Shown here: positions 17,070-26,084 of the stretch, piece after piece
Layout of the letters: each line of letters begins with the position of its first letter
How positions within the stretch are numbered: the stretch's first letter is position 1
From: Candidatus Eisenbacteria bacterium
GTDB taxonomy: Bacteria; Eisenbacteria; RBG-16-71-46
Length of the DNA: 64,000 bases
NCBI GenBank assembly: GCA_020847735.1
Contig: JADLBL010000023.1
Location: forward strand, 1-64,000
Direction: 5' to 3'
Notes under the pieces: generated by a model
Databases searched by the model: none
What the model was told of the DNA's origin: nothing
Seen by the model: only the letters and a program-made list of their open reading frames with translations
Made by a program: the position numbers and the translations under genes

Positions 17070-19826
17070 ATGGCGCTCGCGCCCGGCGAAAAGGTCGGTC
17101 CCTTCGAAGTCACCGGCCCGCTGGGGGCCGGTGGCATGGGCGAGGTGTGGCGGGCGCGCGATGCGCGCCTGGGCCGCGACGTCGCGATCAAGGTGCTGCC
17201 CGCGGCCGTCGCGGGCGACCCGGAGCGCCGGGCCCGTTTCGAACGCGAGTGCCGGCTGCTGGCCTCGCTGAACCATCCGCATATCGCGGCGGTGCTCGGG
17301 CTCGAGGATGCGGGCGGCGCCCCGGCGCTGGTGATGGAGCTGGTCGAGGGCCCGACGCTGGCCGAGCGGCTCGAACAGGACGGCGCGCTGTCGCTGCCCG
17401 AGGCTCTGGGCTTCGCGCGGCAGATCGCCGAGGCGGTCGAGTACGCGCACGAGCGCGGCATCGTGCACCGGGACCTCAAGCCGGGGAACGTGAAGCTGAC
17501 GCCCGAGGGGGCGGTCAAGGTGCTCGACTTCGGGCTCGCCAAGGCGCTCGCGCCCGAAGAAGCGTCGTCCTCGTCGCCGCAGCTCACGCAGTCGCCGACG
17601 ATGAGCGTCGGCACGCAGGCGGGCGTGCTGCTCGGGACCGCGGCCTACATGGCGCCCGAGCAGGCGCGCGGCAGGAGCGTGGACCGGCGCGCCGACATCT
17701 GGGCGTTCGGCGTGATGCTGTTCGAGATGCTCACCGGACGGCAGCTGTTCGCGGGCGAGACCGTGAGCGACACGATCGCGCGCATCCTCGAGCGCGCGCC
17801 GGACTGGGGCGGCCTGCCCGCGCGCACGCCGGCGCGCGTTCGCGAGCTGCTGCGGCGCTGCCTCGAGAAGGACGCGAAACAGCGCCTTCGCGACATGGGC
17901 GACGCGCGGCTCGAACTGGAGGCTGCGATCGCCGCCCTGGCGTCCGGCAGGACCGAGGCGCCGGCCGGCGCGACGTCCGCGGTCCGCGCCCGCAGCGCCG
18001 CCCTGCTCGTCGGCCTGGCGCTCGTCACGCTCGCCGGCGGCTGGTGGCTGCACGCACGCTGGGATTCGAACCACGAGGCGTCCCTGCGGCTCTCGGCCGT
18101 TCCGCCCGACGACCTGGTCGTGACCACCATGATGCTCGCGCGGGACCGGGACCAGGTGGTCCTGTTCGCGTCGGGCACGCCGCGCGGCGCCGCCTCGAGC
18201 TCGGCGAGCGCGGTGTACCGCCGAGCGCTGGACAGCTTCGAGTGGACCCGGGTCGCCGGCAGTGAGGGAAAGGTGAGCTGGGACCTTTCCGACGACGGGC
18301 GCTGGCTCTACGCGGTCCGCCCGGTGGCCGAAGGCGCGCGCGAGCTCGAACTGCAACGCATCGCGACCGACGGATCGTCCCCGCCCACGAAGGTGATGCC
18401 ATGGGGCCCCGACTGGTTGGGGTGGGAATTGCTGCCCGACGGCCGGATCGTCGTCGTCGAACAGGGATTCAAGCGATTCGCGGTCGTGACGCCCGTCGCG
18501 AAGGGCGCTCCCTCGTGGAGGCCGCTCTCGTTCGAGCACACGATCGGCAGACTCACCCTGGAAGAGACGAACCCGGACGGGCGCACCGTGCTCATCACGG
18601 TGGGCTACTACGATTCGACCGGCTGGGTGGTGAGCGCGGGCACACTCGACCTGGAGGGCGGGCGACTCTCGATCTTCGAGCCGAACGCCGGCTCGCCGCG
18701 GCTCATGCCCGGCAATCGCATGCTGATGTCGCGGAACGGCACGCTGCTGGCCGCGGAGTGGGACCCCGCGCATCGCCGACTGGCAAGTCCTCCGGTCGCG
18801 GTCATGCAGGGCCTTCGCGCCGGCATGTCGTGGGATCACTCCCAGCTGCGGGTGTCGCCCCGGGGAGACCTCGGCATCGTGCTCGGCGGCGCGGCCGCCC
18901 AGCAGCGCAGTCTCGCGATCGTCCATCGGGATGGCCGCGTCGAATCCTGGAACGAGGAGCGCCGCCTCTTCGAAGGCGCGCCTTCCGTCTCAGCCGACGG
19001 CCGGTTCGCGGCGGTGGTCAGCCTGCCGCCGGGAGAGAGCGAATTCGAGGTTCTGGTTCTCGAGCGGGGTCGGCCGGGTGCGCGAAGGTTCGCGTTTGCG
19101 GAAGGGGAGGACTGCCGCGACGCGCATTTTTCACCGGATGGCGCCACCGTCGTGTGGACCCTTCAGGGCGGAGACTCGACCGGAGGCCTCTACCGGCAGC
19201 CGCTCGACGGAAGCGCGCCGGCCCGCAGGTTCCTGCCCGCCCGCAGCCTGGAATCCAGCGATCAGGTCGAATGCTGGTTCCCGGATGGCCGGTCGGTGCT
19301 GGTGAGGAGCTATGACGGACGGCACGGCTGGCTGCGGCGGGCGAGCTTCGTTGGCGACTCGGTCGTTCTGGCCGACGTCATTCGCGAGCCGTTCAACACC
19401 TGGTCGGGGGTGATCTCGCCGGACGGTCGCCGGATCGCCTACCTCTCGGACGAGGGCGGCCAGCCCGAGGTGTTCGTCGCCCTGCTTCAGCCCGGCGGTC
19501 GTGCCGGCGCCGCGGTGCCCGTTTCGCGGGACTACGGCGTGCGCCCGCAATGGATCGAGGGGGGCAACGCGCTGCTCTGGGCGACGCGCTCGAGCGTCAT
19601 CATGACCGCGCGCGTCTCGCCCGCCCTCGACGTGTCGGTCCCCGAGAAACGGCTCGACCTGTCGCCGTGGGTCGCCGACCGCGAGGACTTCACGGCGCTG
19701 CCCGGCGGCGATCTGCTGGTGACCCGCAAGGGCGACGGCGAGGGCGAGATCCGCCGCTTCGACATCGTGCTGAACTACGGCCCCGAGCTCGAGCGGCAGA
19801 TGCTGCGCGCCCGCGAAGGCCGTTAG
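17070..19826 (+). CDS. Membrane Ser/Thr protein kinase with propeller-like sensor, paralogue of 11644
   Basis: A 918-residue kinase. The ATG at 17070 is preferred to the in-frame ATG at 16995 because GGAG precedes it and the start aligns with the other kinase ([20 protein letters not shown]). It has K41, HRDLKPGN (133-140), D153FG, an activation segment ending [13 protein letters not shown], and a membrane helix at about 310-328 ([18 protein letters not shown]). The outer part ([11 protein letters not shown]...[19 protein letters not shown]) is propeller-like but diverges strongly from the first kinase, while the kinase halves are close. The pair therefore probably arose by duplication followed by replacement or rapid change of the sensor. 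It converges with rho, 21 bp away. Confidence 0.92.
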   Translation: MALAPGEKVGPFEVTGPLGAGGMGEVWRARDARLGRDVAIKVLPAAVAGDPERRARFERECRLLASLNHPHIAAVLGLEDAGGAPALVMELVEGPTLAERLEQDGALSLPEALGFARQIAEAVEYAHERGIVHRDLKPGNVKLTPEGAVKVLDFGLAKALAPEEASSSSPQLTQSPTMSVGTQAGVLLGTAAYMAPEQARGRSVDRRADIWAFGVMLFEMLTGRQLFAGETVSDTIARILERAPDWGGLPARTPARVRELLRRCLEKDAKQRLRDMGDARLELEAAIAALASGRTEAPAGATSAVRARSAALLVGLALVTLAGGWWLHARWDSNHEASLRLSAVPPDDLVVTTMMLARDRDQVVLFASGTPRGAASSSASAVYRRALDSFEWTRVAGSEGKVSWDLSDDGRWLYAVRPVAEGARELELQRIATDGSSPPTKVMPWGPDWLGWELLPDGRIVVVEQGFKRFAVVTPVAKGAPSWRPLSFEHTIGRLTLEETNPDGRTVLITVGYYDSTGWVVSAGTLDLEGGRLSIFEPNAGSPRLMPGNRMLMSRNGTLLAAEWDPAHRRLASPPVAVMQGLRAGMSWDHSQLRVSPRGDLGIVLGGAAAQQRSLAIVHRDGRVESWNEERRLFEGAPSVSADGRFAAVVSLPPGESEFEVLVLERGRPGARRFAFAEGEDCRDAHFSPDGATVVWTLQGGDSTGGLYRQPLDGSAPARRFLPARSLESSDQVECWFPDGRSVLVRSYDGRHGWLRRASFVGDSVVLADVIREPFNTWSGVISPDGRRIAYLSDEGGQPEVFVALLQPGGRAGAAVPVSRDYGVRPQWIEGGNALLWATRSSVIMTARVSPALDVSVPEKRLDLSPWVADREDFTALPGGDLLVTRKGDGEGEIRRFDIVLNYGPELERQMLRAREGR

Positions 19827-19847
19827 CTTTCGTTCGGCAACTCGCCG

Positions 19848-21164
19848 CTAGCTCTCGCCGACCCTCACCAGGTTGAAGAACTCCTGGTTCGTCTTCGTCT
19901 TGCCCAGGCGGTCGGTGAGCTTGAGCATCGCCTCCTGCGGCGGCATCTGCACGAGGATGCGGCGCAGCGCCTGGAACGTGTTGAGCAGGTCCGGGGCGAT
20001 GAGCTTTTCCTCCTTGCGCGTGCCGCTCCTGGGGATGTCGATCGCCGGGTAGATGCGCCGCTCGGCCAGCTCGCGCGACAGGAAGATCTCGGAGTTTCCG
20101 GTGCCCTTGAACTCCTCGAAGATGATCTGGTCCATGCGCGAGCCGGTGTCCACCAGCGCGGTGCCGATGATCGTCAGCGAGCCGCCGTTCTCGATCTTGC
20201 GCGCGGCGCCGAAGATCTGCCGCGGCGCCTGCATGGCGTTCGAGTCGAGGCCGCCCGACATCGTGCGTCCGCTGTTGCCGGCCGCGGCGTTGTAGGCGCG
20301 GGCGAGCCGCGTGATGGAGTCGAGCAGCAGCACGACGTCCTTGCCCTCGATGACCTGCTGGGCGACCTGCTCCATGGCCCGCTCGGCGGTCTCGATGTGC
20401 TCGTCCACGGTCATGTCGCTCGAGGCGGCGATGACCTCGGCGGGAGTGTTGCGCTTGAAGTCGGTGACTTCCTCGGGGCGTTCGTCCACGAGCAGCGCGT
20501 ACACCTTCACGTCCGGGTGGTTGTGCGCGACCGAGGCGGCGATGGCCTGCAGGATGCGCGTCTTGCCCGCCTTGGGCGGAGCGACGAGCAGGCAGCGCTG
20601 CCCGCGCCCGATCGGAGCGATGAGATCTATGGCGCGCCCGGTGATGCGGTCACCGTAGGGCGGGTCGCCCTGGCCCGCGGGCAGTTCGAGGACCAGCCGC
20701 TCGTAAGGATCGAGCGCCGCGCCGCGCTGCTGCAGATCCTTCAGGATCTCGAGGCCGCCGCGCCGGCGCTGCTGCTGCTGGCCGCCTCCGCCGCCGCGCT
20801 GGCGGCGGCGGCGCCCTCCGCGCCGGTCCTGGCCGTTCATGTTCTGCTGGGCGTAGCCACCGCCCTGTTGCTGGCCCTGCGGCTGGCCGGGCCCGCCCGG
20901 TCTCTGGCCGCTGCGCCCGCGCCGGCGCCGCCGGCGGCGGCCCTGGCGATAGTCCCCCTGCGGCTCCGCGCCGCCTTCCTCGCCGCCCGTCATACCCTGC
21001 GGCTCGCCGGCCGGTTCGTGCATCCCGGGCGCTCCTTCGGTGTCTCCACTCATTTCCTGCTGCTCCTGGTACTCGTTCAAGTTCGAGTCTCCGGACTGCG
21101 CTTCGGGGGCGGCGCCCGGGGTTTCGGGACGCGGGCCGCGCGGACGGCGACGGCGTGGTCTCAT
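19848..21164 (-). CDS. rho: Transcription termination factor Rho with RG/Q-rich N-terminus, no cold-shock domain
   Basis: 438 residues. The ATPase core is typical: ERLVLELPAG, DLIAPIGRGQRCLLVAPPKA, Walker A APPKAGKT (195-202), LLVDERPEEVTDFKR, VVLLLDSITRLARAYN, the NGGSLTIIGTALVDTGSRMD Q/R-loop region, and the C-terminal FQALRRIL...LTDRLGKTKTNQEFF. The first 136 residues are low-complexity, with RPRRRRPRG, GRRRRRRRGRSGQRPGGPGQ, GQQQGGGYAQQN and RRGGRRRRQRGGGGGQQQQR runs. The OB-fold/cold-shock domain that forms the primary RNA site in E. coli Rho (about residues 48-130) is not there. The ATG at 21164 is preferred over GTG at 21185 because GGAAGGA is correctly spaced. The basic RG tract may bind RNA instead (inference). 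Confidence 0.95.
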   Translation of the reverse strand: MRPRRRRPRGPRPETPGAAPEAQSGDSNLNEYQEQQEMSGDTEGAPGMHEPAGEPQGMTGGEEGGAEPQGDYRQGRRRRRRRGRSGQRPGGPGQPQGQQQGGGYAQQNMNGQDRRGGRRRRQRGGGGGQQQQRRRGGLEILKDLQQRGAALDPYERLVLELPAGQGDPPYGDRITGRAIDLIAPIGRGQRCLLVAPPKAGKTRILQAIAASVAHNHPDVKVYALLVDERPEEVTDFKRNTPAEVIAASSDMTVDEHIETAERAMEQVAQQVIEGKDVVLLLDSITRLARAYNAAAGNSGRTMSGGLDSNAMQAPRQIFGAARKIENGGSLTIIGTALVDTGSRMDQIIFEEFKGTGNSEIFLSRELAERRIYPAIDIPRSGTRKEEKLIAPDLLNTFQALRRILVQMPPQEAMLKLTDRLGKTKTNQEFFNLVRVGES

Positions 21165-21888
21165 CGAGGATCCTTCCGCGCGCACGTCGCCGTGCGCCGG
21201 GGGTTGGACTGCCGCGGCCCGGACGCACTTCCGCCACGGGTGCCGCGTGTGAATGCCGGCGGGCGCATCCGTCGCGTGCGGGGCCGCGCATCGCGCGGCC
21301 GGCCGCTCTCGCGTCCGGCTTCAAGGGTTCCTGCGCCCGACCATCTCGAAGTCGGAAGGACCGCCGAAGCTCCCAACCGTCGCGCCCGTCGAGCGGACCG
21401 GGAGGACGGGAATGGCCGGGAACCTGCCCGCGTCACCGCGGGCTCGTGAGGCGCGACGCCGCGCCCCACCGGCTTCCTTCGCTTCTTTCTTCGTCTTCTC
21501 TTCCGCGCGCGAAGTCATCGCCAGCGTGCGCGCGGCATCCATTGGGAACTACCGCCCCGGGGCGTTCCAGGGCCCGCGCGTCTCCGTCACGGTGCCGCGC
21601 GAGCGGCCGCCCTGCAAGTCGTTCGTCGTCCCGGCTCCGGCGCCCGCCGTGCGGGCTTCACGAAGCCCGTCCGGTTTTCGGCATCGCGGCGGCAGACCTT
21701 TTCCTTCTTTCCGGCGCGCTCGAGGAGCGCGAATCCCGCGCTCGACGCCGGTTCGCGATCACCCGCCGGGGTCTCGAACGACCCGGCCCAGGGCAACCGC
21801 CTGTCACTGCGTTTCGTGTCTCCCGCAATCGCGATCGTGCTCCCGCCCGTTCCGTTTCCGGATCCGGCGGGGCCCGTCCACACCGCCC
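21165..21888. other. Long leader/intergenic region upstream of rho
   Basis: 724 bp with no convincing gene: open frames on both strands have unnatural composition (Arg/Pro/Ser-rich) and no ribosome binding sites. On the rho strand it would form a long 5' leader containing a purine-rich stretch (gaagagaagacgaagaaag and its continuation, about 21490-21530) and small hairpins such as cgggcttc/gaagcccg near 21655. It may serve rho autoregulation, as the long rho leader does in E. coli, but no element is recognised. Confidence 0.4.
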
Positions 21889-22011
21889 TCACCCGAACAG
21901 CTTCGCGTCGGCGATGTCGGGCGCATCGGGCGCCAGCGACACGGCGACGGCGAGGAGGACGTTGCGGGAGGAGAAACCGGGCGCGTCAGCGACGCGCCGC
22001 TTCCGGTGCAT
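21889..22011 (-). CDS. Possible 40-residue small protein
   Basis: ATG at 22011, preceded 5-6 bases upstream by GGAGGAG, one of the best ribosome binding sites in the window. The frame begins MHRKRRVADAPGFSSRNVLL, continues AVAVSLAPDAPDIADAKLFG and stops at 21889. It is basic at the N-terminus with a short hydrophobic middle. It lies 86 bp downstream of the cobalamin adenosyltransferase stop and 724 bp upstream of rho, on the same strand as both. No family is recognised. It could be a real small protein, a leader peptide, or the tail of a lost gene. Confidence 0.35.
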   Translation of the reverse strand: MHRKRRVADAPGFSSRNVLLAVAVSLAPDAPDIADAKLFG

Positions 22012-22096
22012 GTAGCACTCCTCCAGACAGGGCAGGCTTGCGGGCCGGATTATGGGCACGGTCGCGGCCGAAAGGCAAGGGCCGAAGTTGGCGCGT

Positions 22097-22651
22097 TCAT
22101 TCCCCGCCGCCGCCCGACCAGGTCGTCTCCTCGCGGCCTTCGCGCCGGTTCACCCAGCGCGCCATCACGAACAACAGGTCGGCAAGCCGGTTCAGCCAGC
22201 GCACGAGGCGCGGCTCGACGTGCTGGCGTTCGACGAGCGCGGTGACGCGACGCTCGGCACGCCGGCAGACGGTGCGCGCGAGGTGCAGTTGCGACGCCAG
22301 CGGCGAGCCGCCGGGCAGGATGAACTTCGTGAGCGGCGCCAGCTCGGCTTCGAGCGCGTCAATCAGCCGTTCGATCGAGAGGATGTCGTCGTCGGAGACG
22401 CGGTGGAGCGAGGCGAGCGCCCGTTCGTCCACGGCCGCCAGCTCGGCGCCCACCTGGAAAAGGGCCGACTGCAGTTTCGCCAGGTGCGCGTCCACGAGCC
22501 GGCCCCCGTCGAGCGCACGCGCGACGCCGAGGACCGCGTTGAGCTCGTCCACGCTGCCGCAGGCTTCGACGCGCGGGTCGTGCTTCGGGACGCGGCCGGC
22601 GCCGATCAGTCCGGTGGTGCCGTCGTCGCCGGTGCGGGTGTAGATCTTCAT
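22097..22651 (-). CDS. Cob(I)alamin adenosyltransferase, PduO type
   Basis: 184 residues, starting MKIYTRTGDDGTTGLIGAGR, the ATP-binding N-terminal loop of PduO-type ATP:corrinoid adenosyltransferases. VEACGSVDELNAVLGVAR follows, and then FILPGGSPLASQLHLARTVC-RRAERRV, which carries the conserved Arg/Glu of the active site. The length equals the family norm for the trimeric five-helix bundle. It transfers the adenosyl group of ATP to cob(I)alamin, making coenzyme B12. No cobalamin synthesis gene or B12-dependent enzyme is nearby, so it probably serves salvage (inference). It is transcribed divergently from greA, with 178 bp between the starts. Confidence 0.95.
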   Translation of the reverse strand: MKIYTRTGDDGTTGLIGAGRVPKHDPRVEACGSVDELNAVLGVARALDGGRLVDAHLAKLQSALFQVGAELAAVDERALASLHRVSDDDILSIERLIDALEAELAPLTKFILPGGSPLASQLHLARTVCRRAERRVTALVERQHVEPRLVRWLNRLADLLFVMARWVNRREGREETTWSGGGGE

Positions 22652-22829
22652 CGCGTCGCGCAGCGTAGCCGCGCGCCCACGAGGCGTGCAATGCCGGCGT
22701 CCGGCGCGGGTCCGCCGCGGCGCCGTCGTCGGGCGGCGCGCGCCCCGCGCGGCTTGCGCGCCCGCGGCGCGTGCGCGATATTTCCACCCCTTTCGCCGCC
22801 CGACCTCGTCCTTCAGCCCTCGAGGCGTC

Positions 22830-25541
22830 ATGCCCGTTCGCGACGTCCTGCCCGCCGTCCTCCGGGGGGAACTCGGCTCCGAGCTGTCCCCGGCCACCCG
22901 CGAAAAGCTGGAGAGCGTCGCCCACGACGCACAGGCCGAGAAGAAGCTCGTGTCCGTTCGCGACGAGCTGGGAAACCGGCTCAAGCAGCCCGAAGCGGCG
23001 TGGGGCGTGTACTACCTGCTCGCGGCGGTGTGCGCGCTGCATGGCGAGGTGGAGCGGGCGCAGCAGACACTGCTCCAGCTCGGCGAGAAGGTCGCGGCGA
23101 AGGAGCAATGGGAGCCGCTGGCCGCGATCGCCGAACGGTCGCTGGCGCTGCTGCAGACGCACGCCGCGGCGAGGTTGCTCGTGCAGGCGCACGAGGGGCT
23201 GGGCCAGGATCCCGAGCGGATTGACGCGCTCTCGCGCGCGTGGGCGATCAACCCCGACGATCTCGAGCTCGCGCTGCTGCTCGCCAGGCGCCTCGGCGAC
23301 GCGAAGCAGGACGACGATCGTCGCGCGCTGCTCGCCGAACTGGCGCCGCGTTTCGCCGCCGAGCAGCGCTGGAGCGGGATCGAGGAGGCGGCCCTCGAGT
23401 TCGTCGAGCACGACGACGACGAGGGGCTCGTGCAGGTCGCGCAGACCCTGCCCGCGGTCGCGACGCAGGGCGCCTTCAAGGAGGCGAAATCGCTCGCCGA
23501 CATCGTGGTCGGCGGTCTGGCGAAGCGCGCTTCCGCCGGCAGCGCGCTCGAACCGCTGCGCCGGGTCATCGCGACCGCCGCCGCCGCGAAGGGCCCCGAG
23601 GCCGCCGAGCCGTTCCGGGCGGCGATCACCGAGGCGCTCCGCCAGGGTCCCGGCGCGACGATGCCGGACGCGGCCGCGGCCATCGAACAGTGCGGGCTCG
23701 GCGATCCCGACACGCCGCTCGCGAAGGCGGTCGAGGCGTTCGACGCGGTCGCTGCGCTGGCGCCGGGCCGCGGCGTGCTGCACGACGGATTCGGCCCGGG
23801 CCGGATCGTCTCGAACGACACCGAGACGGTCGTCGTGGACTTCACGAAGGTGAAGGGCCAGAAGATGCCGTACGCCGCCGCGAAGCGCACGCTCACGCCG
23901 GTCGCCGAGGACGATCTGCGGCTGCTGCGATTCTCGAACCCGGCCGAGGTGAAGCGCCTGATGGCCGAGGAACACGGCTCGATGGTCGTCGGCGCGCTCA
24001 AGGCGCTCGGCGGGCAGGCGGACGCGAACCGGCTCAAGCTGTTCCTGATCAGCGCCGACCTCGTCCCGGCCAGGGACTGGACGGTGTTCTGGCGGAAGGC
24101 GAAGCCGGCCTGCGAGAAGGATCCGCGCATTGACCATTCGCGGGCGTTCGAGCAGGTCTACCGGCTCGCGCCCGAGGGCGCGGGCGCAGCGGCCGCCGGC
24201 CGGGCGCCGCTGCCGCCCTTCGAAGTGCGCAAGCCCGCGCGCTACAACCTCGGCGTCATCAAGAAATTCCTCGCCCAGCACCCGAAGCTCGAGGAGCCCC
24301 TCAAGGGCCGCTTCGGCCGCTTCATCGAGAGGACGATGAAGGACGACGAAGGCGAACGGGCCGATCGCGCCCGCGCCGGGCTGTACTTCGCGCGCTGGTA
24401 TCCGGCCCGCCGGGACGAGTGGGTCGGCACGCTGCGCGAGCTGTGGACGCGCGAGTTGGGGATTTCGGATCTCGCGACCGAGGACGAACAGCTCGCGCTG
24501 CTCGCCGACTCCCGCGAGGCCGGCGTCGAGGCCGAGGCGATCCTGTCGGCGCTCGATTCCCGGTTCGCCGCGGTTCGCGAGGAGGCGGAAAAGGACCGCG
24601 CGCAGCTCGACGAGACCGGCGCGGCGAAACTGCGCCGGGCGCTGCTCGACCACGCGATCCAGTACCCGGCCGCGGTCCTGCGCCTGATCGAGGACGACCT
24701 CGGCGGGGAGTCGCCCCCCGACGACGCCTGGCGGCTGCTCTTCGCGGCGCTGCAGCTCATCGAGGAGCGGCCCAAGCCCTCGACCGCCGAAAAGGTGCTG
24801 CGCTGGCTCGAGCCCGACGGCGCGCTCGAACGACTGCTCGCGCTCGTGCCCATCCGCAACGAGGACATCCTCAAGCTCCGCGTGCTCATGCGGCAGTGGC
24901 GTTCCAGCGACCGCTACCTGTTCCCGGTGCTCGACGCGATCGCGCGCTTCGGCCTTCCCGAGGAGAAGCACTGGGTGCTCGACCAGCGGCAGAAGAAGAA
25001 CGAAAAGCTCTTCAGCCAGGTCGGCACGCAGGCCGACGCGTTCGACGTGCCGGTCATGACCCGCGCGACCTGGCAGAAGCTGCACTCGGAACTCGAGGGC
25101 ATCGAGCGCGAGCTCAAGACCACGATACCGCGCACCATCCAGAAGGCGCGCGAGCTCGGCGACCTCAAGGAGAACGCCGAGTACCATTCGGCCAAGCTCA
25201 AGCAGGCGAACGCCCAGAAGCAGGCCGCCTCGCTGCAGCTGCGGCTCACGCGCGCGCGCTTCGTGGAGGACGCCGAGTACCGCGAGGGCGTCGTCGGGCT
25301 CGGCACGGAGGTCGTGATCGCCGCGGGCGGCGAGCGCAAGTCGTTCTGGATCCTCGGTGACGGCGAACATCACCTGGGAGAGAACGTCATCTCCTTCCAG
25401 GCGCCGATCGGCAAGGCGTTGTTCGGTCGCCGCGTCGGCGAGGAGGTCGAGCTGACGGGAGAAGCCGGCCGCCACTGGCGCGTCGAGACGATCGCGCGGC
25501 GGTTGCCGCCGGCGAGCGAGGCGGCGACGAGCCTCTCGTAA
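22830..25541 (+). CDS. greA: Long-form GreA: TPR / CarD-like / GreA transcript cleavage factor
   Basis: 903 residues, against about 158 for E. coli GreA. Residues 1-300 are helical, TPR-like (AWGVYYLLAAVCALHGEVER, HEGLGQDPERIDALSRAWAI). About 313-365 form a small beta-barrel resembling CarD/Tudor RNA-polymerase-interacting domains (GVLHDGFGPGRIVSNDTETV, VVDFTKVKGQKM). A second helical block spans 370-735. The GreA module fills about 740-903: a coiled coil with the tip ARELGDLKENAEYHSAKLKQ, keeping the acidic pair D778/E781 that binds the catalytic Mg in the polymerase channel, then the FKBP-like C-domain (GTEVVIAAGGERKSFWILGD...SFQAPIGKALFGRRVGEEVE). Long GreA forms are known from Chlamydia and Borrelia. 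It rescues backtracked RNA polymerase. The ATG at 22830 is chosen over an upstream in-frame start in non-coding-like sequence. Confidence 0.9.
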   Translation: MPVRDVLPAVLRGELGSELSPATREKLESVAHDAQAEKKLVSVRDELGNRLKQPEAAWGVYYLLAAVCALHGEVERAQQTLLQLGEKVAAKEQWEPLAAIAERSLALLQTHAAARLLVQAHEGLGQDPERIDALSRAWAINPDDLELALLLARRLGDAKQDDDRRALLAELAPRFAAEQRWSGIEEAALEFVEHDDDEGLVQVAQTLPAVATQGAFKEAKSLADIVVGGLAKRASAGSALEPLRRVIATAAAAKGPEAAEPFRAAITEALRQGPGATMPDAAAAIEQCGLGDPDTPLAKAVEAFDAVAALAPGRGVLHDGFGPGRIVSNDTETVVVDFTKVKGQKMPYAAAKRTLTPVAEDDLRLLRFSNPAEVKRLMAEEHGSMVVGALKALGGQADANRLKLFLISADLVPARDWTVFWRKAKPACEKDPRIDHSRAFEQVYRLAPEGAGAAAAGRAPLPPFEVRKPARYNLGVIKKFLAQHPKLEEPLKGRFGRFIERTMKDDEGERADRARAGLYFARWYPARRDEWVGTLRELWTRELGISDLATEDEQLALLADSREAGVEAEAILSALDSRFAAVREEAEKDRAQLDETGAAKLRRALLDHAIQYPAAVLRLIEDDLGGESPPDDAWRLLFAALQLIEERPKPSTAEKVLRWLEPDGALERLLALVPIRNEDILKLRVLMRQWRSSDRYLFPVLDAIARFGLPEEKHWVLDQRQKKNEKLFSQVGTQADAFDVPVMTRATWQKLHSELEGIERELKTTIPRTIQKARELGDLKENAEYHSAKLKQANAQKQAASLQLRLTRARFVEDAEYREGVVGLGTEVVIAAGGERKSFWILGDGEHHLGENVISFQAPIGKALFGRRVGEEVELTGEAGRHWRVETIARRLPPASEAATSLS

Positions 25542-25572
25542 CGCCATCCCGCACTCGCGCACGCATGACGCA

Positions 25573-25598
25573 AACGCCGTCCCCGCAGGGGCGGCGTT
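25573..25598 (+). terminator. Hairpin terminator after greA
   Basis: aacgccg-t-cccc / gggg-cggcgtt with a GCA loop and one bulged T, 32 bp after the greA stop. The arms contain the only A/T at the base, with no long T-tract. Confidence 0.65.
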
Positions 25599-26084
25599 CG
25601 CGTTTCACGCAGCGCGGCGGGGTTTCGTGTCACGTGCATCGCGCGTCGGCACCGATCCTGCGTCGGCGCGCGTCGCCGCGATCGCGTTCGACGCGGCGAC
25701 AGGCGCGCGTGATTTTGTCCGCGCGTTCGGAGGAATCTCTTGCGCGCCCCGCGAACTGCGCCTATGGTGCGCGCACGTTTCACCGCGCGCTGCGAATCAC
25801 ATCGAGCAACAGTCGCAGCGTTGACGCTGGCAGGTGCGTGCGCGTCTGGCCTCGCGCGCGACCTCTCGATCGGACTCGGGTGCCGGCGGGCGGCGATGAC
25901 ATGAGTTTAGGCCGCAATGATGGGACGGCGTCCGCGTCGATCCCGCGCATTGGGTCGGAAAGGGAATTCCCGCCGCCCGCACTCGAGACTATGGTCACCG
26001 GCTCCTCCGCCGGGTCGCGCCGGACGCGCGACGCACCGCGCGGAGGCGATCCGGCTTCGCGAGTGCGGCCAACAGGAGGTGCCG
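25599..26084. other. Intergenic region upstream of the B3/B4-domain gene
   Basis: About 490 bp. The open frames across it lack ribosome binding sites and recognisable protein. It contains a plausible promoter (25740-25768) and ends in AGGAGG at 26074-26079. Nothing else is seen. Confidence 0.4.
25740..25768 (+). promoter_or_regulatory. Candidate sigma-70-type promoter
   Basis: TTGCGC (25740-25745) and TATGGT (25763-25768) are separated by exactly 17 bp in a locally AT-richer stretch. It faces the B3/B4-domain gene about 315 bp downstream. It is a sequence match only. Confidence 0.35.

Noticed and set aside
21253-22245. A 330-codon plus-strand frame upstream of the cobalamin adenosyltransferase
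   Set aside because: Arg/Ser/Pro-rich with no initiation signal. It crosses the small ORF and the adenosyltransferase on the other strand.
22359-25562. A 1067-codon frame antisense to greA
   Set aside because: Composition and lack of motifs mark it as a shadow of the GreA fusion.
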